A model generated the notes under the pieces. It did no database searches. It had not been told where the DNA came from and saw only the letters and a program-made list of their open reading frames with translations. DNA of 64,000 nt, from the NCBI RefSeq assembly GCF_016908875.1, contig NZ_JAFBES010000001.1, forward strand, positions 248,001-312,000. The letters run 5' to 3'. Position 1 is the stretch's first letter, and the number at the start of each line of letters is the position of its first letter. Source of the DNA: Bacillus ectoiniformans. GTDB taxonomy: Bacteria > Bacillota > Bacilli > Bacillales > Domibacillaceae. This document shows, piece after piece, positions 37,514-47,399 of the stretch. A program made the position numbers and the translations under genes.

Positions 37514-37574
37514 TCTCCTTCTCCTTTCTTATTAACCGTTCTATAAAAAAACTATATGCGCTAATCACATTAAA

Positions 37575-37589
37575 TAGGAATCATTACGC
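37575..37589 (-). promoter_or_regulatory. Candidate Zur box
   Basis: TAGGAATCATTACGC matches 11 of 14 specified positions of TCGTAATNATTACGA. It lies just downstream of a possible promoter TTGACT (37619-37624)-18-TATTCT (37595-37600) for the zinc-binding lipoprotein. Confidence 0.5.
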
Positions 37590-37771
37590 TTATTAGAATA
37601 TTACTATTTCTGCTGTTTAGTCAAGTGAAATCTAGTAACTTTCGGCTAAAAGCATAGAATAAGATTATTCAAATAACAATTCTCTTTTTTCACAGACATT
37701 CTTCACGTTAAACAGTCAAATGGAAGATGTCCTTCCGTTATAGATCTGACATCCATTTTAAGCACAACTAA

Positions 37772-37805
37772 AAACACTAGCCGGACAAAGTCCGCCTAGT
37801 GTTTA
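37772..37805 (-). terminator. Terminator after second nhaC
   Basis: On the minus strand AAACACTAGGCGGAC pairs with GTCCGGCTAGTGTTT around TTT, followed by TTAG. Confidence 0.7.
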
Positions 37806-37810
37806 GTGAT

Positions 37811-39247
37811 TCATATAACTGAAGAATTATTTGAAGAATCATTCATTTTTTGCTGATCCAAACTAACTGCTTCTAAGGTTGCTAGTTCTTTTTTTATCCC
37901 GATACCTGTAAATGCTAATAAAATAGAGAAAATCGGACACAAGTAAAGAAGGATGGCATATGGCAGGTAAGTTAAGACAGGTACACCAAGCGTGCTTGCA
38001 AAGAAAGCTCCGCTCACTCCCCAAGGGATCAAAGGATTAATAAGAGTGCCTGCATCTTCAAGTGCTCGGGAAAGGTTTAGCCTCGAAAGTCCTGCCTGCT
38101 CATATACTGGCTTAAACGTTTGACCCGGCAATAAAATGGATAAATATTGCTCTCCCGTTAATAGATTAATACCTATAGAAGCAGCTACAGTTTGAGAAAC
38201 AATCGCTCCCGTGTTTTTAATGCCCGCCACTGTTTTTTCAATTAAACTTTGAAGCAGACCCACTTCTTGAATGACTCCGCCAAAAGCCAATGCAACAAAT
38301 ATTAAAGATACAGACCACATCATTGACTGGAATCCGCCACGGTTAACAATTCCGTCGATAATTTCATTTCCTGACTCAAGAGTAAATCCATTTTGTATCG
38401 TATTCATTAAGTTTGCTGGATTAACAGCTCCCTGCAATAAAGCTGCTGTTAAAAGACCGCTGATTAACCCGATGATAATTACTGGTATCGTCGGCATTCT
38501 ACGATAAGCAAGCACAACAACTAATAATGGAGAAAGAAGAGTTAACCATGAAATGGAAAATGATGATTGCAGTGCTTGATTTGCCGCAGTAATTTGTTCA
38601 ATACTTGCGCCTCCTGATTCTCTTCCAATAAAGAAGAACACCACGTATGTGATAATTAAAGCTGGAACGGTTGTCCACATCAGATGGCGAATATGATCAA
38701 AAATATCTACTGAAGATACACTGGAAGCGAAGTTAGTTGTGTCAGATAATGGAGACATTTTATCTCCGAAACAAGCTCCACAAACAATAGCTCCCGCAGC
38801 TATACCAAGATTGATATCCAACCCAATGGCAATCCCTATTAAAGCAACGCCAACTGTTCCGATGGTAGTAAATGAACTTCCCGAAAACGAGGAAACAATA
38901 ATGGTCAATGTTAAAGCACTAACTGCAAACCATTCTGGAGAAATAACTTGAAAGCCATAGTATAACAATGTCGGCACGGTTCCGCTCATCATCCAGACAC
39001 CGATCAGCATACCGACTAGGGAAAGAATGATCATTGGAACAACGCCTGAAGCAATACCTTTTGTCAGTCCCTGCTCAATTTGTTTCCATGAACACCCCTT
39101 CACAAAGGCAACAACAGCCACCAACACTGCCGCCATAACGATAGGAATATGAGGTTCTAGCTTAAGAATAAGTAAACTGTAAATCATTAATGCAATGACC
39201 GCAAAAAGAAGAATAAGAGAAGTAGAAAAATTCAGTTTTTTCGGCAT
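37811..39247 (-). CDS. nhaC: NhaC-family antiporter, second paralogue
   Basis: A 478-residue protein with about 12 membrane helices; CGACFGDKMSPLSDTTNFASS near residue 160 and RALEDAGTLINPLIPWGVSGAFF near 400 are the same family blocks as in the first copy. It exchanges Na+ for H+ or a related pair such as malate/lactate. A long C-terminal tail of polar residues (Ser/Asn-rich) extends past the last helix. The start follows AAAGAGGGGCTCAT. A poor cre-like sequence lies at 39289-39302. No other gene shares its transcript. Confidence 0.87.
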   Translation of the reverse strand: MPKKLNFSTSLILLFAVIALMIYSLLILKLEPHIPIVMAAVLVAVVAFVKGCSWKQIEQGLTKGIASGVVPMIILSLVGMLIGVWMMSGTVPTLLYYGFQVISPEWFAVSALTLTIIVSSFSGSSFTTIGTVGVALIGIAIGLDINLGIAAGAIVCGACFGDKMSPLSDTTNFASSVSSVDIFDHIRHLMWTTVPALIITYVVFFFIGRESGGASIEQITAANQALQSSFSISWLTLLSPLLVVVLAYRRMPTIPVIIIGLISGLLTAALLQGAVNPANLMNTIQNGFTLESGNEIIDGIVNRGGFQSMMWSVSLIFVALAFGGVIQEVGLLQSLIEKTVAGIKNTGAIVSQTVAASIGINLLTGEQYLSILLPGQTFKPVYEQAGLSRLNLSRALEDAGTLINPLIPWGVSGAFFASTLGVPVLTYLPYAILLYLCPIFSILLAFTGIGIKKELATLEAVSLDQQKMNDSSNNSSVI

Positions 39248-39288
39248 ATGAGCCCCTCTTTCACAAATTATTTCAATATGCTACTCAC

Positions 39289-39302
39289 TGGTAACGCTTA
39301 CA
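39289..39302 (-). promoter_or_regulatory. Weak cre-like site before second nhaC
   Basis: TGGTAACGCTTACA keeps the central CG and right half of the CcpA consensus but misses two left-half positions. Confidence 0.25.
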
Positions 39303-39353
39303 AACATTAATAGGCGGAATGACTGCTAAAAAAGCAGTCATTCCTGTTACTTA

Positions 39354-40511
39354 TTATTCAGGGAGCCAACTATACATATAAGAATCATCTTCATACGAAT
39401 GAGCTTCTGTGACAATATAGAGCGGACGGAAAGTATCAATCATGACTGCCAATTCCTTCGTTTCTTTCTTGCCAATACTTTCTTCCACTTTTCCTGGATG
39501 AGGGCCATGCGGTAATCCGCTTGGATGAAGAGTAATCGATCCTTCTTCAATTCCTCGGCGGCTCATGAAATCACCATCAGCATAGTATAGAACCTCGTCG
39601 CTCTCTACATTGCTGTGTACATATGGGGCAGGAATAGCATCTGGGTGGTAATCATATAATCTTGGAACAAAAGAGCAAATAACATAATTATGCGCTTCAA
39701 ACGTTTGGTGTACTGGCGGCGGCTGATGAACTCTTCCTGTAATTGGCTCAAAATCATGAATACTGAAGGCATACGGGAACAGGTAGCCATCCCATCCGAT
39801 CGCATCTAGAGGATGGTAGTCATAAGTATAAGAAGTGATCATGCCCTGCGCCCGGACACGAACTTCAAACTCGCCTGCTTCATCTTTCATTTCAAGCTTT
39901 TCAGGCGGACGAATGTCTCGCTCACAAAATGGTGAGTGTTCCAGCAGCTGGCCGAATTCATTACGATAACGCTTCGGAGGCATAATGGCAGAATTCGATT
40001 CAACGATCAAGATTCTAGCTTCCTCTGATTCAAGTACTACTCGGTAAGTAGTGCCAATAGGAATGACAACATAATCACCAGGCACAAATGATAGCTCACC
40101 GAAAATACTTTCGATTTTTCCTTTCCCTTCATGAACAAACAGCATTTCATCTGCTTCTCCATTACGGTAGAAATAAGACATCTGTTCTGTTGGCCTCGCG
40201 ATTCCTATAGCTAGGTCATCATTTGCCATAAAGATCTTTCGCGCTTCTAAGAAATCTCCTCCAGCTTTTGTATCCCACGTGCGAAAATGACGATGCTTCA
40301 GCGCATCTTTCGCTTCATATTCATATTTAATTTCTTTTAGCTTTTTCGCAGCCCGAATCTGTGTTGGCGGGTGTGCATGATAAATAATCGATTGAATGCC
40401 AGAAAACCCTTTTGTTCCCATCACTTGCTCATAATATAATTCTCCATTTTCTTTTCTGAATTGCACATGGCGTTTATGAGGGATAGTTCCCATCTTTACA
40501 TAATGCGGCAT
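39354..40511 (-). CDS. hmgA: Homogentisate 1,2-dioxygenase
   Basis: A 385-residue cupin-type ring-cleaving dioxygenase. Likely Fe(II) ligands are in YVHSNVESDE (His299, Glu303/306) and SGLPHGPHPG (His335). It opens homogentisate to maleylacetoacetate. Last gene of the five-gene tyrosine operon; 15 bases follow the aminotransferase stop. Start after CTAGAGAGGAGAATCTTAC. Shorter than the animal enzyme, in keeping with the bacterial HmgA group. Confidence 0.9.
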   Translation of the reverse strand: MPHYVKMGTIPHKRHVQFRKENGELYYEQVMGTKGFSGIQSIIYHAHPPTQIRAAKKLKEIKYEYEAKDALKHRHFRTWDTKAGGDFLEARKIFMANDDLAIGIARPTEQMSYFYRNGEADEMLFVHEGKGKIESIFGELSFVPGDYVVIPIGTTYRVVLESEEARILIVESNSAIMPPKRYRNEFGQLLEHSPFCERDIRPPEKLEMKDEAGEFEVRVRAQGMITSYTYDYHPLDAIGWDGYLFPYAFSIHDFEPITGRVHQPPPVHQTFEAHNYVICSFVPRLYDYHPDAIPAPYVHSNVESDEVLYYADGDFMSRRGIEEGSITLHPSGLPHGPHPGKVEESIGKKETKELAVMIDTFRPLYIVTEAHSYEDDSYMYSWLPE

Positions 40512-40526
40512 GTAAGATTCTCCTCT

Positions 40527-41630
40527 CTAGTTCAGCACTTCTTTTAATGTTTTTATAAACGTTTCATTTTCTTCTTCCGTACCAATTGAAACCCGAATTG
40601 TTTCCGGATAGCCAAGAACGCCGCCTGAACGGACGGTAATCCCTTTTTTAAGCAGTGCTTCAAACACTTCATCCCCGCTTCGTCCCAACTGGATCATGAC
40701 AAAGTTTCCTTGTGATGGGAAATAGCTTAATCCCATCTTTTCAGCTTCTGAAGAGATGTATTTGCGTCCTTCCTCATTCGATTGAATACATGTTTGAAGG
40801 AACTCTTCATCTTGAAGAGAAGCGATTGCTGCCGCTTGAGCCATTCGGTTCGTATTGAAAGGTTCTTTTACTTTCATTAATTCCTGTACAATTGAAGGAT
40901 TCATCACACCATAGCCGATGCGTAATGCAGCGAGGCCATAGATCTTCGAAAATGTTCTAAGTACAATTAAATTCGGGTATGAGGCAACAAGAGGAACTGT
41001 ATTTAAATAATCCTCTTCTGTCACATATTCAAAATACGCCTCATCAACGACGATCAGCACATGCTCAGGTACTTTCGAAATAAATGCCTCTAACGCCTGC
41101 TTGCCGACAATCGTACCTGTCGGGTTATTAGGGTTGCAGACAAACACCATGCGTGTCCGGTCATTAATAGCAGCAAGCATGCCATCTAAGTCGTGTACAC
41201 CATCAATGAGAGGAACAATGGCTGGCGTCCCTCCTTCAATTCGTACATTCGTGTCGTATCGAGGAAATGTGACATTGGCCATCACCGCTTCATCACCTGT
41301 GCGGATGTAGCTGCGTGTAATTAAATGAAGAATTTCATCTGACCCATTCCCGATAATGAGCTGTTCAGGCTGTACGTTTAGTTTTTTCGCCAGTGCTTCA
41401 GCTAAGACAGGAGCCGTTCCCTCTGGATAAAACGCAATATTTTCAAGTTCTTTCATCATCGCTTCTTTCGCCATTTTAGAATAGCCCAGCGGATTTTCAT
41501 TTGAAGCAAGCTTAATCACTCGCTCAAGCCCTAATTCCCTTTTCACTTCTTCGATCGGCTTACCCGGTTTATAAACGCCGAGGCCGTCTAATTCTTTTCT
41601 AGCTGTAATTTTTTGTTCAAGCAGTGCCAT
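40527..41630 (-). CDS. hisC: Class I/II aminotransferase, HisC-like, tyrosine operon
   Basis: A 367-residue PLP aminotransferase of the histidinol-phosphate/aromatic type: LASNENPLGYSKMAKEAM near residue 41, NPNNPTG near 167, PLP lysine in TFSKIYGLAALRIGYG near 230. In this operon it most likely converts tyrosine to 4-hydroxyphenylpyruvate; HisC-like enzymes of Bacillus also accept aromatic amino acids. There are no his genes nearby, so the symbol denotes the family, not a proven role in histidine synthesis. Confidence 0.8.
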   Translation of the reverse strand: MALLEQKITARKELDGLGVYKPGKPIEEVKRELGLERVIKLASNENPLGYSKMAKEAMMKELENIAFYPEGTAPVLAEALAKKLNVQPEQLIIGNGSDEILHLITRSYIRTGDEAVMANVTFPRYDTNVRIEGGTPAIVPLIDGVHDLDGMLAAINDRTRMVFVCNPNNPTGTIVGKQALEAFISKVPEHVLIVVDEAYFEYVTEEDYLNTVPLVASYPNLIVLRTFSKIYGLAALRIGYGVMNPSIVQELMKVKEPFNTNRMAQAAAIASLQDEEFLQTCIQSNEEGRKYISSEAEKMGLSYFPSQGNFVMIQLGRSGDEVFEALLKKGITVRSGGVLGYPETIRVSIGTEEENETFIKTLKEVLN

Positions 41631-41660
41631 GCCAATCCCCCCGCGATTATCATCTCGAAT

Positions 41661-42962
41661 TTATTTAGATGCTTTGACCATTGATCCTTTAGATGCAGAC
41701 ACGTTTCCATGAGCAGGAAGTATTTTTCCTGTCACTTCGCCGAAGCCAATTCGATATCCGTTACCTTGACACCAGCCTGTCATCGTTAAGCGATCCCCAT
41801 CTTCAAGCCATACACGCTCTTTGCCGTTAGGAAGTTGAATCGGTTCTGCTCCTCGCCATGATAACTCTAGCATACTGCCTCGGCTTTCTTTGTCAGGTCC
41901 GCTGATTGTGCCAGAGGCCAGCAAGTCTCCCGGACGCAGGTTACACCCATTTACTGTATGGTGAGCAATTTGCTGCGCCATGTTCCAATACAAGTATTTA
42001 AAGTTACTGACAGCAAGCTTAGATGATTCTTCCATCTCTTCCCCTTGCAAATGAACTTCTAATTGAATATCGAACGCGCCTTGTTTATCCGTCTGTAAAT
42101 AAGGAAGCGGTTTCGGATCCTGATTGGGTCCTGCCGTTCTAAAGTCTTCTAAAGCTTCTACAGGAATCACCCAAGGAGAAATAGATGTCGCGAAGTTTTT
42201 CCCTAAAAACGGACCAAGCGGCTGATATTCCCACGCTTGTATATCACGCGCGCTCCAATCATTCACAAGTGTCAGGCCAAAGATTCTGTCCTCTGCTTCT
42301 TCAATAGAAACAGGCTCCCCTAACTGATTGCCTTCTCCGATAAACCAGCCCATTTCTAATTCAAAGTCCAGCTGGCGGCACGGACCGTAAATAGGTTCAT
42401 CACTGTCAGGCGTTTTCATTTGACCCATCGGACGGCGAACATCTGTGTTGCTGACAACAACCGAGCTCGCACGGCCATGATACCCAACAGGCAAACGCGT
42501 CCAGTTCGGCATTAGCGCGTTTTCTTTTCCGCGGAACATGATCCCCACATTTGTTGCATGTTCTTTAGAGGCGTAAAAATCCGTATAGTCACCAATTTCT
42601 GCCGGGAGCAGCATCGTTGCCTCAGACTGCAGAACAAGTGCTTGCTCCTTTAATTCTGAGTCATCTCGAAGTGTCGGCACATCTTCACTTAATAAGTGCT
42701 GGATTTGGCTGCGGACTTCCTTCCATACTTTCTTCCCAAGGGCCATATACGCATTTAAAGACGGCTGGCTAAATACTTCTTTCTGAGCCACACCTGTTTG
42801 ATTGAAAAGACCCGCTTCATCTAATACGGCTAAATCTAAGATATACTCTCCGATGGCTACTCCGACTCGGGGTTCTTTATCCTTCGTCTGAAAGACCCCA
42901 TAAGGAAGGTTTTGAATGGGGAAATGCGATTCAGACTTTACCTCAATAAAAGACCGTTTCAT
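41661..42962 (-). CDS. fahA: Fumarylacetoacetase
   Basis: A 433-residue FAA hydrolase: [18 protein letters not shown] near residue 128 (catalytic His/metal site), [15 protein letters not shown] near 156, [17 protein letters not shown] near 200 and [31 protein letters not shown] near 235. It cleaves fumarylacetoacetate to fumarate and acetoacetate, the last step of tyrosine breakdown. Lies 17 bases after the unknown gene; start after AGAAAGGAGAACAACT. Confidence 0.93.
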   Translation of the reverse strand: MKRSFIEVKSESHFPIQNLPYGVFQTKDKEPRVGVAIGEYILDLAVLDEAGLFNQTGVAQKEVFSQPSLNAYMALGKKVWKEVRSQIQHLLSEDVPTLRDDSELKEQALVLQSEATMLLPAEIGDYTDFYASKEHATNVGIMFRGKENALMPNWTRLPVGYHGRASSVVVSNTDVRRPMGQMKTPDSDEPIYGPCRQLDFELEMGWFIGEGNQLGEPVSIEEAEDRIFGLTLVNDWSARDIQAWEYQPLGPFLGKNFATSISPWVIPVEALEDFRTAGPNQDPKPLPYLQTDKQGAFDIQLEVHLQGEEMEESSKLAVSNFKYLYWNMAQQIAHHTVNGCNLRPGDLLASGTISGPDKESRGSMLELSWRGAEPIQLPNGKERVWLEDGDRLTMTGWCQGNGYRIGFGEVTGKILPAHGNVSASKGSMVKASK

Positions 42963-42979
42963 AGTTGTTCTCCTTTCTG

Positions 42980-43951
42980 TTATAAAATCCCAAGAGCTTC
43001 TAGGTCTTCACGCGGTTCATCAAAGCTGCAGCTTCCGTAGGAGCAGACAAATTTCTTTCTTAATCCGCTTATTTCTTCAGCAGTCAGGCTTGCATCTTTC
43101 CAAGCTAGCTGATCACTAGAAAAAGTGAAGTGTCCCGGTGCTTCGTCTGTTAAGATCTCGATCACTTGTTCTTTCGTTAAATTGTGTCTATGTGCAAGCA
43201 TTCCAGCCGCAAACACATTTAAGAATCCATGCATTTTGGTTTGAACTTCGTCTCGATACATCCGGATCGGGTGATGGAGGCCAGCCGTAAATTTTAAAGA
43301 CAGCCCTCTATCACGGCAGCCAATTAATACGTCAGCAGCTCGTTCTGGCGCTGGAAAAGCGTCTGGTGTCAGCCCGCCCATTCTCATTTTCACGCCGAGT
43401 GTGCGCTCATTCGCTTTGTTATGTAAAGCCAGGGCATCTAAAGCTTGAGTTAAACCAGTGTGCCAATCTAGATGTTCTGGAACAGAGACCTCACAAAATG
43501 TCTTTAACTCTAATTCACCTGTTTGACTAGCAATCTCTGATAATAATGACTGATTTAGTTCAATCGCAGGAAGAGGAAGTTCAAATACCTCTACCTTCGC
43601 TTCTTCGGAAAACTGGCTTCTAAATGATTGAATATGGCTCATGTTCATTTTCAAGTTTTGGATGGCATTTTTTTCGTCCAATCCTTTTTGTCCAATGGCA
43701 GATATCGTCATCGGCTGTTCATTTGAGAACATGGAAAGGAACGGAGAAAGGTCCGCTAATTGCGCTGCTGGTATAATAAATGGGCCGAGCATCCAAGCGT
43801 GTTCCCCGCGGCAATAATGAGCATAATTCTGCACCGCTTCATTAAGCGGAAGTTTAGCCGGCGGAAATAAGCCGGCATAGTCAATTAATGTTGACAAGAA
43901 TGCTTGAGTGCTCGCATGTGTAACTGATGAAGTAACATGTTCTGCCTTCAA
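42980..43951 (-). CDS. Conserved protein of unknown function in tyrosine operon
   Basis: A 323-residue soluble protein without a domain I can name. Notable blocks are [17 protein letters not shown] near residue 24, [13 protein letters not shown] near 54, GVKMRMGG near 185, [12 protein letters not shown] near 220 and the C-terminal [12 protein letters not shown] recall similar blocks in uncharacterised proteins of distant bacteria. Alternating strand/helix segments suggest a TIM-barrel-like fold. Set between hpd and fahA, it is a candidate for a missing or accessory step, chiefly maleylacetoacetate isomerisation. Start follows GGAGGGAGAACGCTTTTG. The gene is certainly real; its role is not known. 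Confidence 0.8.
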   Translation of the reverse strand: MKAEHVTSSVTHASTQAFLSTLIDYAGLFPPAKLPLNEAVQNYAHYCRGEHAWMLGPFIIPAAQLADLSPFLSMFSNEQPMTISAIGQKGLDEKNAIQNLKMNMSHIQSFRSQFSEEAKVEVFELPLPAIELNQSLLSEIASQTGELELKTFCEVSVPEHLDWHTGLTQALDALALHNKANERTLGVKMRMGGLTPDAFPAPERAADVLIGCRDRGLSLKFTAGLHHPIRMYRDEVQTKMHGFLNVFAAGMLAHRHNLTKEQVIEILTDEAPGHFTFSSDQLAWKDASLTAEEISGLRKKFVCSYGSCSFDEPREDLEALGIL

Positions 43952-43981
43952 AAGCGTTCTCCCTCCTAATTTCGAATGTGA

Positions 43982-45100
43982 TTAAATGTTGCCTCGGCGT
44001 TCCTGCTCACGCTCAATAGATTCAAAAAGAGCTTTGAAGTTTCCGTCTCCGAATCCTTGCGCACCTTTACGCTGAATAATTTCGATAAAGAATGTCGGAC
44101 GGTCAACAATCGGTTTAGTAAAGATTTGCAGCAAGTAACCTTCGTCGTCACGGTCAACTAAGATGTTTAAATCCTGCAGCTTCTTCACATCTTCATCAAT
44201 TTCCCCAACACGATTCGTTAACTCTTCATAATAAGTAGCCGGCGTTTCTAAGAATTCCACATTATTGGCTTTAAGTGCGCTGATCGTTCCGATGATATCG
44301 TTTGTTAAAAGAGCTAAATGCTGAACTCCTGCACCATTATAGAATTCTAGATACTCTTGAATTTGAGATTTGCGTTTTCCTTCAGCCGGTTCATTAATTG
44401 GGAATTTAATGCGTCCAGTTCCATTCATCATAACTTTTGACATCAAAGCGGAATATTCAGTTGAAATGTCTTCATCATCAAAATGCTTCAGTACATTAAA
44501 TCCAAATACTTTTTCGTAATAAGAAGTCCACTCATCCATGACTTCTACGTTTCCAACAATATGGTCAACACCGATCAATCCAGTAGTTTCAGAGTTTACC
44601 TCGAATTCGTAAGATACATAACCTGGCATAAACGCACCTTTGTAATCTACGTTTTCAACAAGAGTATGAATCGTGTCTCCGTATGTTCCAATGATTGCTT
44701 TTTTGACTTTACCGTTTTCGTCTTCTTCCGTCCAAGGCTCACGAAGGCCGATGCCGCCGCGCTCCACTGCACCTTTATATGCTTCTTCAATATTTTTAAC
44801 TTTTAAGGCAATATCCTTTGCTCCTTCGCCGTGAAGCTTAACGAATTCAGCCACATCCGTGTCTGATTGCAAAGCACCAGTGATAACTAGGCGAATAGCT
44901 CCTTGTTCAAGAACATAAGACACACGATCACGGCATCCTGTTTCTAGTCCTCTATATGCTTTAATACTGAAGCCAAATGCTTTTGCATAGTAGTAGGCAG
45001 ATTGTTTCGCATTCCCTGCATAAATCTCTAAATGGTGAATGCTTTGAACTGGAAATACTTCTTCTTTTTTCTGATTTTTTTCTTTAAGATTTTGAGACAT
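43982..45100 (-). CDS. hpd: 4-hydroxyphenylpyruvate dioxygenase
   Basis: A 372-residue dioxygenase with two vicinal-oxygen-chelate domains. Probable Fe(II) ligands are the His of VDHIVGNVE, the His of VQHLALLTND and the Glu of FFIEIIQRKG, the last two in the usual spacing. It converts 4-hydroxyphenylpyruvate to homogentisate. The start at 45100 follows GTGGAGGGGATATAT; the longer frame from 45157 lies before that site. First gene of hpd-unknown-fahA-hisC-hmgA. Confidence 0.93.
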   Translation of the reverse strand: MSQNLKEKNQKKEEVFPVQSIHHLEIYAGNAKQSAYYYAKAFGFSIKAYRGLETGCRDRVSYVLEQGAIRLVITGALQSDTDVAEFVKLHGEGAKDIALKVKNIEEAYKGAVERGGIGLREPWTEEDENGKVKKAIIGTYGDTIHTLVENVDYKGAFMPGYVSYEFEVNSETTGLIGVDHIVGNVEVMDEWTSYYEKVFGFNVLKHFDDEDISTEYSALMSKVMMNGTGRIKFPINEPAEGKRKSQIQEYLEFYNGAGVQHLALLTNDIIGTISALKANNVEFLETPATYYEELTNRVGEIDEDVKKLQDLNILVDRDDEGYLLQIFTKPIVDRPTFFIEIIQRKGAQGFGDGNFKALFESIEREQERRGNI

Positions 45101-45137
45101 ATATATCCCCTCCACAAAATAAAAATTTAATTTTTTC

Positions 45138-45187
45138 AAATAGTTTAATTCAAACAACTATTTGTAATGTTTTAAATGTTATAACAT
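45138..45187 (-). promoter_or_regulatory. Palindromic operator candidates upstream of hpd
   Basis: Two inverted repeats: AAATAGTT-N10-AACTATTT (45138-45163) and the perfect 12-mer ATGTTATAACAT (45176-45187). They lie between hpd and the cre-like site, the place for a pathway-specific regulator. No regulator gene adjoins the operon. Confidence 0.4.
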
Positions 45188-45199
45188 ACATTTCCATCT

Positions 45200-45213
45200 T
45201 GCAAGCGCTTACA
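45200..45213 (-). promoter_or_regulatory. cre-like CcpA site upstream of the tyrosine operon
   Basis: TGCAAGCGCTTACA matches 9 of the 10 specified positions of TGWAANCGNTNWCA, the only exception being C at a W position, with intact CG core. It suggests catabolite repression of tyrosine breakdown. Confidence 0.6.
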
Positions 45214-45350
45214 TTAACGCGTTTTCTCTTTCCTGTATTATTTATTTAACGCGATAAAGCATAGTTGCGTTGTCGCACATACTTGAGATATTTTCTGCAC
45301 ATCTTTTAATATATAAATCAAATATTTTCTAAAAAAAGGAGCCTGCTAAC

Positions 45351-45584
45351 ATGGAGATTATAGCTAAATTCTGCCCCTGCAATTTTGAAGATGAACTGGA
45401 TGAAGTCAAGGAAAAACTGAGTCAAATGCCTAATACAGAAGTAATTGAAGAGCGCTGTTTGAATTATTGCGGGCAATGTCTAGTGCAGCCCTATGTGTTA
45501 ATTAACGGAGAAAATATCGTAGCTGATTCACCAGAAGAATTGTTTATGGAAGCGGAAAAATACATTCAAGAGATTGAAAATTAA
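45351..45584 (+). CDS. DUF1450 / YuzB-like protein
   Basis: A 77-residue soluble protein with Cys8/Cys10 near the N-terminus and a central CLNYCGQCLVQPYVLINGE block (three cysteines in CxxxCxxC spacing), the mark of the DUF1450/YuzB family, which resembles small thioredoxin-like or metal-binding proteins. Function unknown. The start follows AAAAAAAGGAGCCTGCTAAC. A terminator closes it. Confidence 0.75.
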   Translation: MEIIAKFCPCNFEDELDEVKEKLSQMPNTEVIEERCLNYCGQCLVQPYVLINGENIVADSPEELFMEAEKYIQEIEN

Positions 45585-45696
45585 AAAATACCCCTGCAAA
45601 AAATCTTTAATAAAAAATTTTTTCATCATTTCTCTTGTTTTTAATTAATTATTATTGTGCCAAAATATTAAGCTAATTCCCTTCATTTCTCACAAA

Positions 45697-45737
45697 AAGA
45701 GTTCAGATCTGACTTTCGATCTGAGCTCTTTTTTGAT
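45697..45737 (+). terminator. Terminator after DUF1450 gene
   Basis: AAAGAGTTCAGATC and GATCTGAGCTCTTT form a stem with TTTT following. Confidence 0.75.
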
Positions 45738-45808
45738 TATTAGCTGCAAGGATCCTGCTCAACCCTATTCCATTTTTTTATATAAAAAATAGATTCAAAT
45801 GCAAGAAA

Positions 45809-45857
45809 CAAAAAAATGGAGTACAAAACTTTTTATCGTTTTATACTCCATTTTGAA
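45809..45857 (-). terminator. Terminator after thiMDE
   Basis: On the minus strand AAAATGGAGTATAAAAC pairs with GTTTTGTACTCCATTTT (one mismatch) and is followed by TTTG. The rest of the 320-base gap 45585-45903 shows only the two terminators and AT-rich sequence. Confidence 0.7.
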
Positions 45858-45903
45858 AGCTTAACCTTTGTATACTGAAAGGTTTAACTTTTAAGCAATT
45901 TCA

Positions 45904-46572
45904 TTAGTCTTTATTCTTTATTTCAGCCTCACGCACCATTTTTATTAATTTTTTTGAACTGTCCTTGGGTGACTCCGATAAACTAATTGCGCTAATAACA
46001 GATACCCCATCCGCTCCCGCCCGTATTACTTCTTGGGCATTATCTTCATGGATACCGCCAATACCTACAATCGGAATTGTCCAACCTTCATTTCGAATTT
46101 GCTGAATCAGTTTGGTTCCTTGCACAGATTTAGCATCTTGCTTTGTAGTCGTTGGAAATATGGGACCTATTCCAAGATAGTCTGCTCCAAGTGAAATAGC
46201 CGTTTGAGCTTCATCTAATGTATGAACGGATACACCTAGCCATTTGCGGCCTATTTTATTTCGTACTGCATCAACTGGCGCATCATCCTGGCCAATATGC
46301 ACACCATCGGCTCCGAGCTGAACGGCTAAATCTACATCATCATTAACGATAAAGGGGATATCCTGTGTTTGGCACACTCGCTGAAGCCGTTCCGCTAGAA
46401 GATATTTTTCACGGCCTGTCAATGCACCGGCTCCTTTTTCTCTAAATTGAAAAAGCGTAATTCCGCCATCAATCGCTTCTTTTAACACATCTACTGGCTG
46501 TTTTTTGCTGTTTATACTTCCCATAATGAAGTATAGACTGAGTCTTTCTTGTATCGTTTTCGATATGGTCAT
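45904..46572 (-). CDS. thiE: Thiamine-phosphate synthase
   Basis: A 222-residue TIM-barrel enzyme: [11 protein letters not shown] near residue 36, [25 protein letters not shown] near 75, [12 protein letters not shown] near 133 and [25 protein letters not shown] near 168. It joins the pyrimidine (HMP-PP) and thiazole phosphate moieties. A Met at position 17 is an alternative start. It lies 2 bases after thiD at the end of the salvage operon. Confidence 0.94.
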   Translation of the reverse strand: MTISKTIQERLSLYFIMGSINSKKQPVDVLKEAIDGGITLFQFREKGAGALTGREKYLLAERLQRVCQTQDIPFIVNDDVDLAVQLGADGVHIGQDDAPVDAVRNKIGRKWLGVSVHTLDEAQTAISLGADYLGIGPIFPTTTKQDAKSVQGTKLIQQIRNEGWTIPIVGIGGIHEDNAQEVIRAGADGVSVISAISLSESPKDSSKKLIKMVREAEIKNKD

Positions 46573-46574
46573 TG

Positions 46575-47399
46575 TCAGCCGCCTCTCTGCTTTTTTCTTT
46601 GCTTATACGCCCAGTGGTTGGTTGGTCCATTCCCGTTCCCGATGTGAAGATCATCTTCAATCGCAGCCTGGATAAAGCATTTAGCTGTTTCAGCAGCTTG
46701 TTTTATACTTCGACCTTTGGCTAGCTCTGCTGTAATGGCAGCAGCGAATGTGCACCCTGTTCCATGTGTATTTTTTGTGGGTATGCGGCGGCTTGTATAG
46801 TAAATTAATTCTTTGCCGACAGACAACAAGTCTATCAGTTCCCCGGTTTCTTCTAAATCCTCAGCATGTCCACCTTTGATGACTGCATATTTCACCCCAA
46901 GCTGATGCAGCCTTTTAGCTGCTTCTTTACGATCATCCAGCGTTCGAATCGCCATACCAGTTAACGCTTCCGCTTCCGGTATATTAGGAGTGATGACTGT
47001 GGCTAGAGGAAGCAGATGCTCTTTTAAAGCTTGAACCGCTTCCTGCTGCAGCAGAGAAGCTCCGCCTTTGGCAATCATAACAGGGTCAACTACGACATTT
47101 TTCCAGCCGAATTTTTTGATTTGATTGGCTGCGGCCATAATGATTTCACCGCTGAACAGCATGCCCGTTTTTACTGCCTGCGGCTCAAGATCTGTCCCTA
47201 TGGCATATAATTGTTCCTCCACAGCTGAAGCAGATAACGGATATACTCCATGTACACCTGTCGTATTTTGAGCGGTTACCGCTGTAACGGCGGACATGCC
47301 GTATACCCCGAGCTCTTGAAATGTTTTCAGATCGGCTTGAATGCCTGCTCCGCCTCCGCTGTCTGATCCCGCTATTGTTAACGCTTTAAATGGTGTCAT
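46575..47399 (-). CDS. thiD: Hydroxymethylpyrimidine (phosphomethylpyrimidine) kinase
   Basis: A 274-residue ribokinase-family enzyme: [18 protein letters not shown] at the N-terminus, DPVMIAKGG near 111, and the catalytic [10 protein letters not shown] motif near 213. It phosphorylates HMP and HMP-P for thiamine synthesis. Overlaps thiM by 14 bases. The 274-residue length fits ThiD rather than PdxK. Confidence 0.93.
   Translation of the reverse strand: MTPFKALTIAGSDSGGGAGIQADLKTFQELGVYGMSAVTAVTAQNTTGVHGVYPLSASAVEEQLYAIGTDLEPQAVKTGMLFSGEIIMAAANQIKKFGWKNVVVDPVMIAKGGASLLQQEAVQALKEHLLPLATVITPNIPEAEALTGMAIRTLDDRKEAAKRLHQLGVKYAVIKGGHAEDLEETGELIDLLSVGKELIYYTSRRIPTKNTHGTGCTFAAAITAELAKGRSIKQAAETAKCFIQAAIEDDLHIGNGNGPTNHWAYKQRKKQRGG

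Noticed and set aside
39316-39344. Inverted repeat GGAATGACTGCT...AGCAGTCATTCC after hmgA
   Set aside because: A good stem, but no T run on either side, so I did not call it a terminator; it may still act as an mRNA 3' end.
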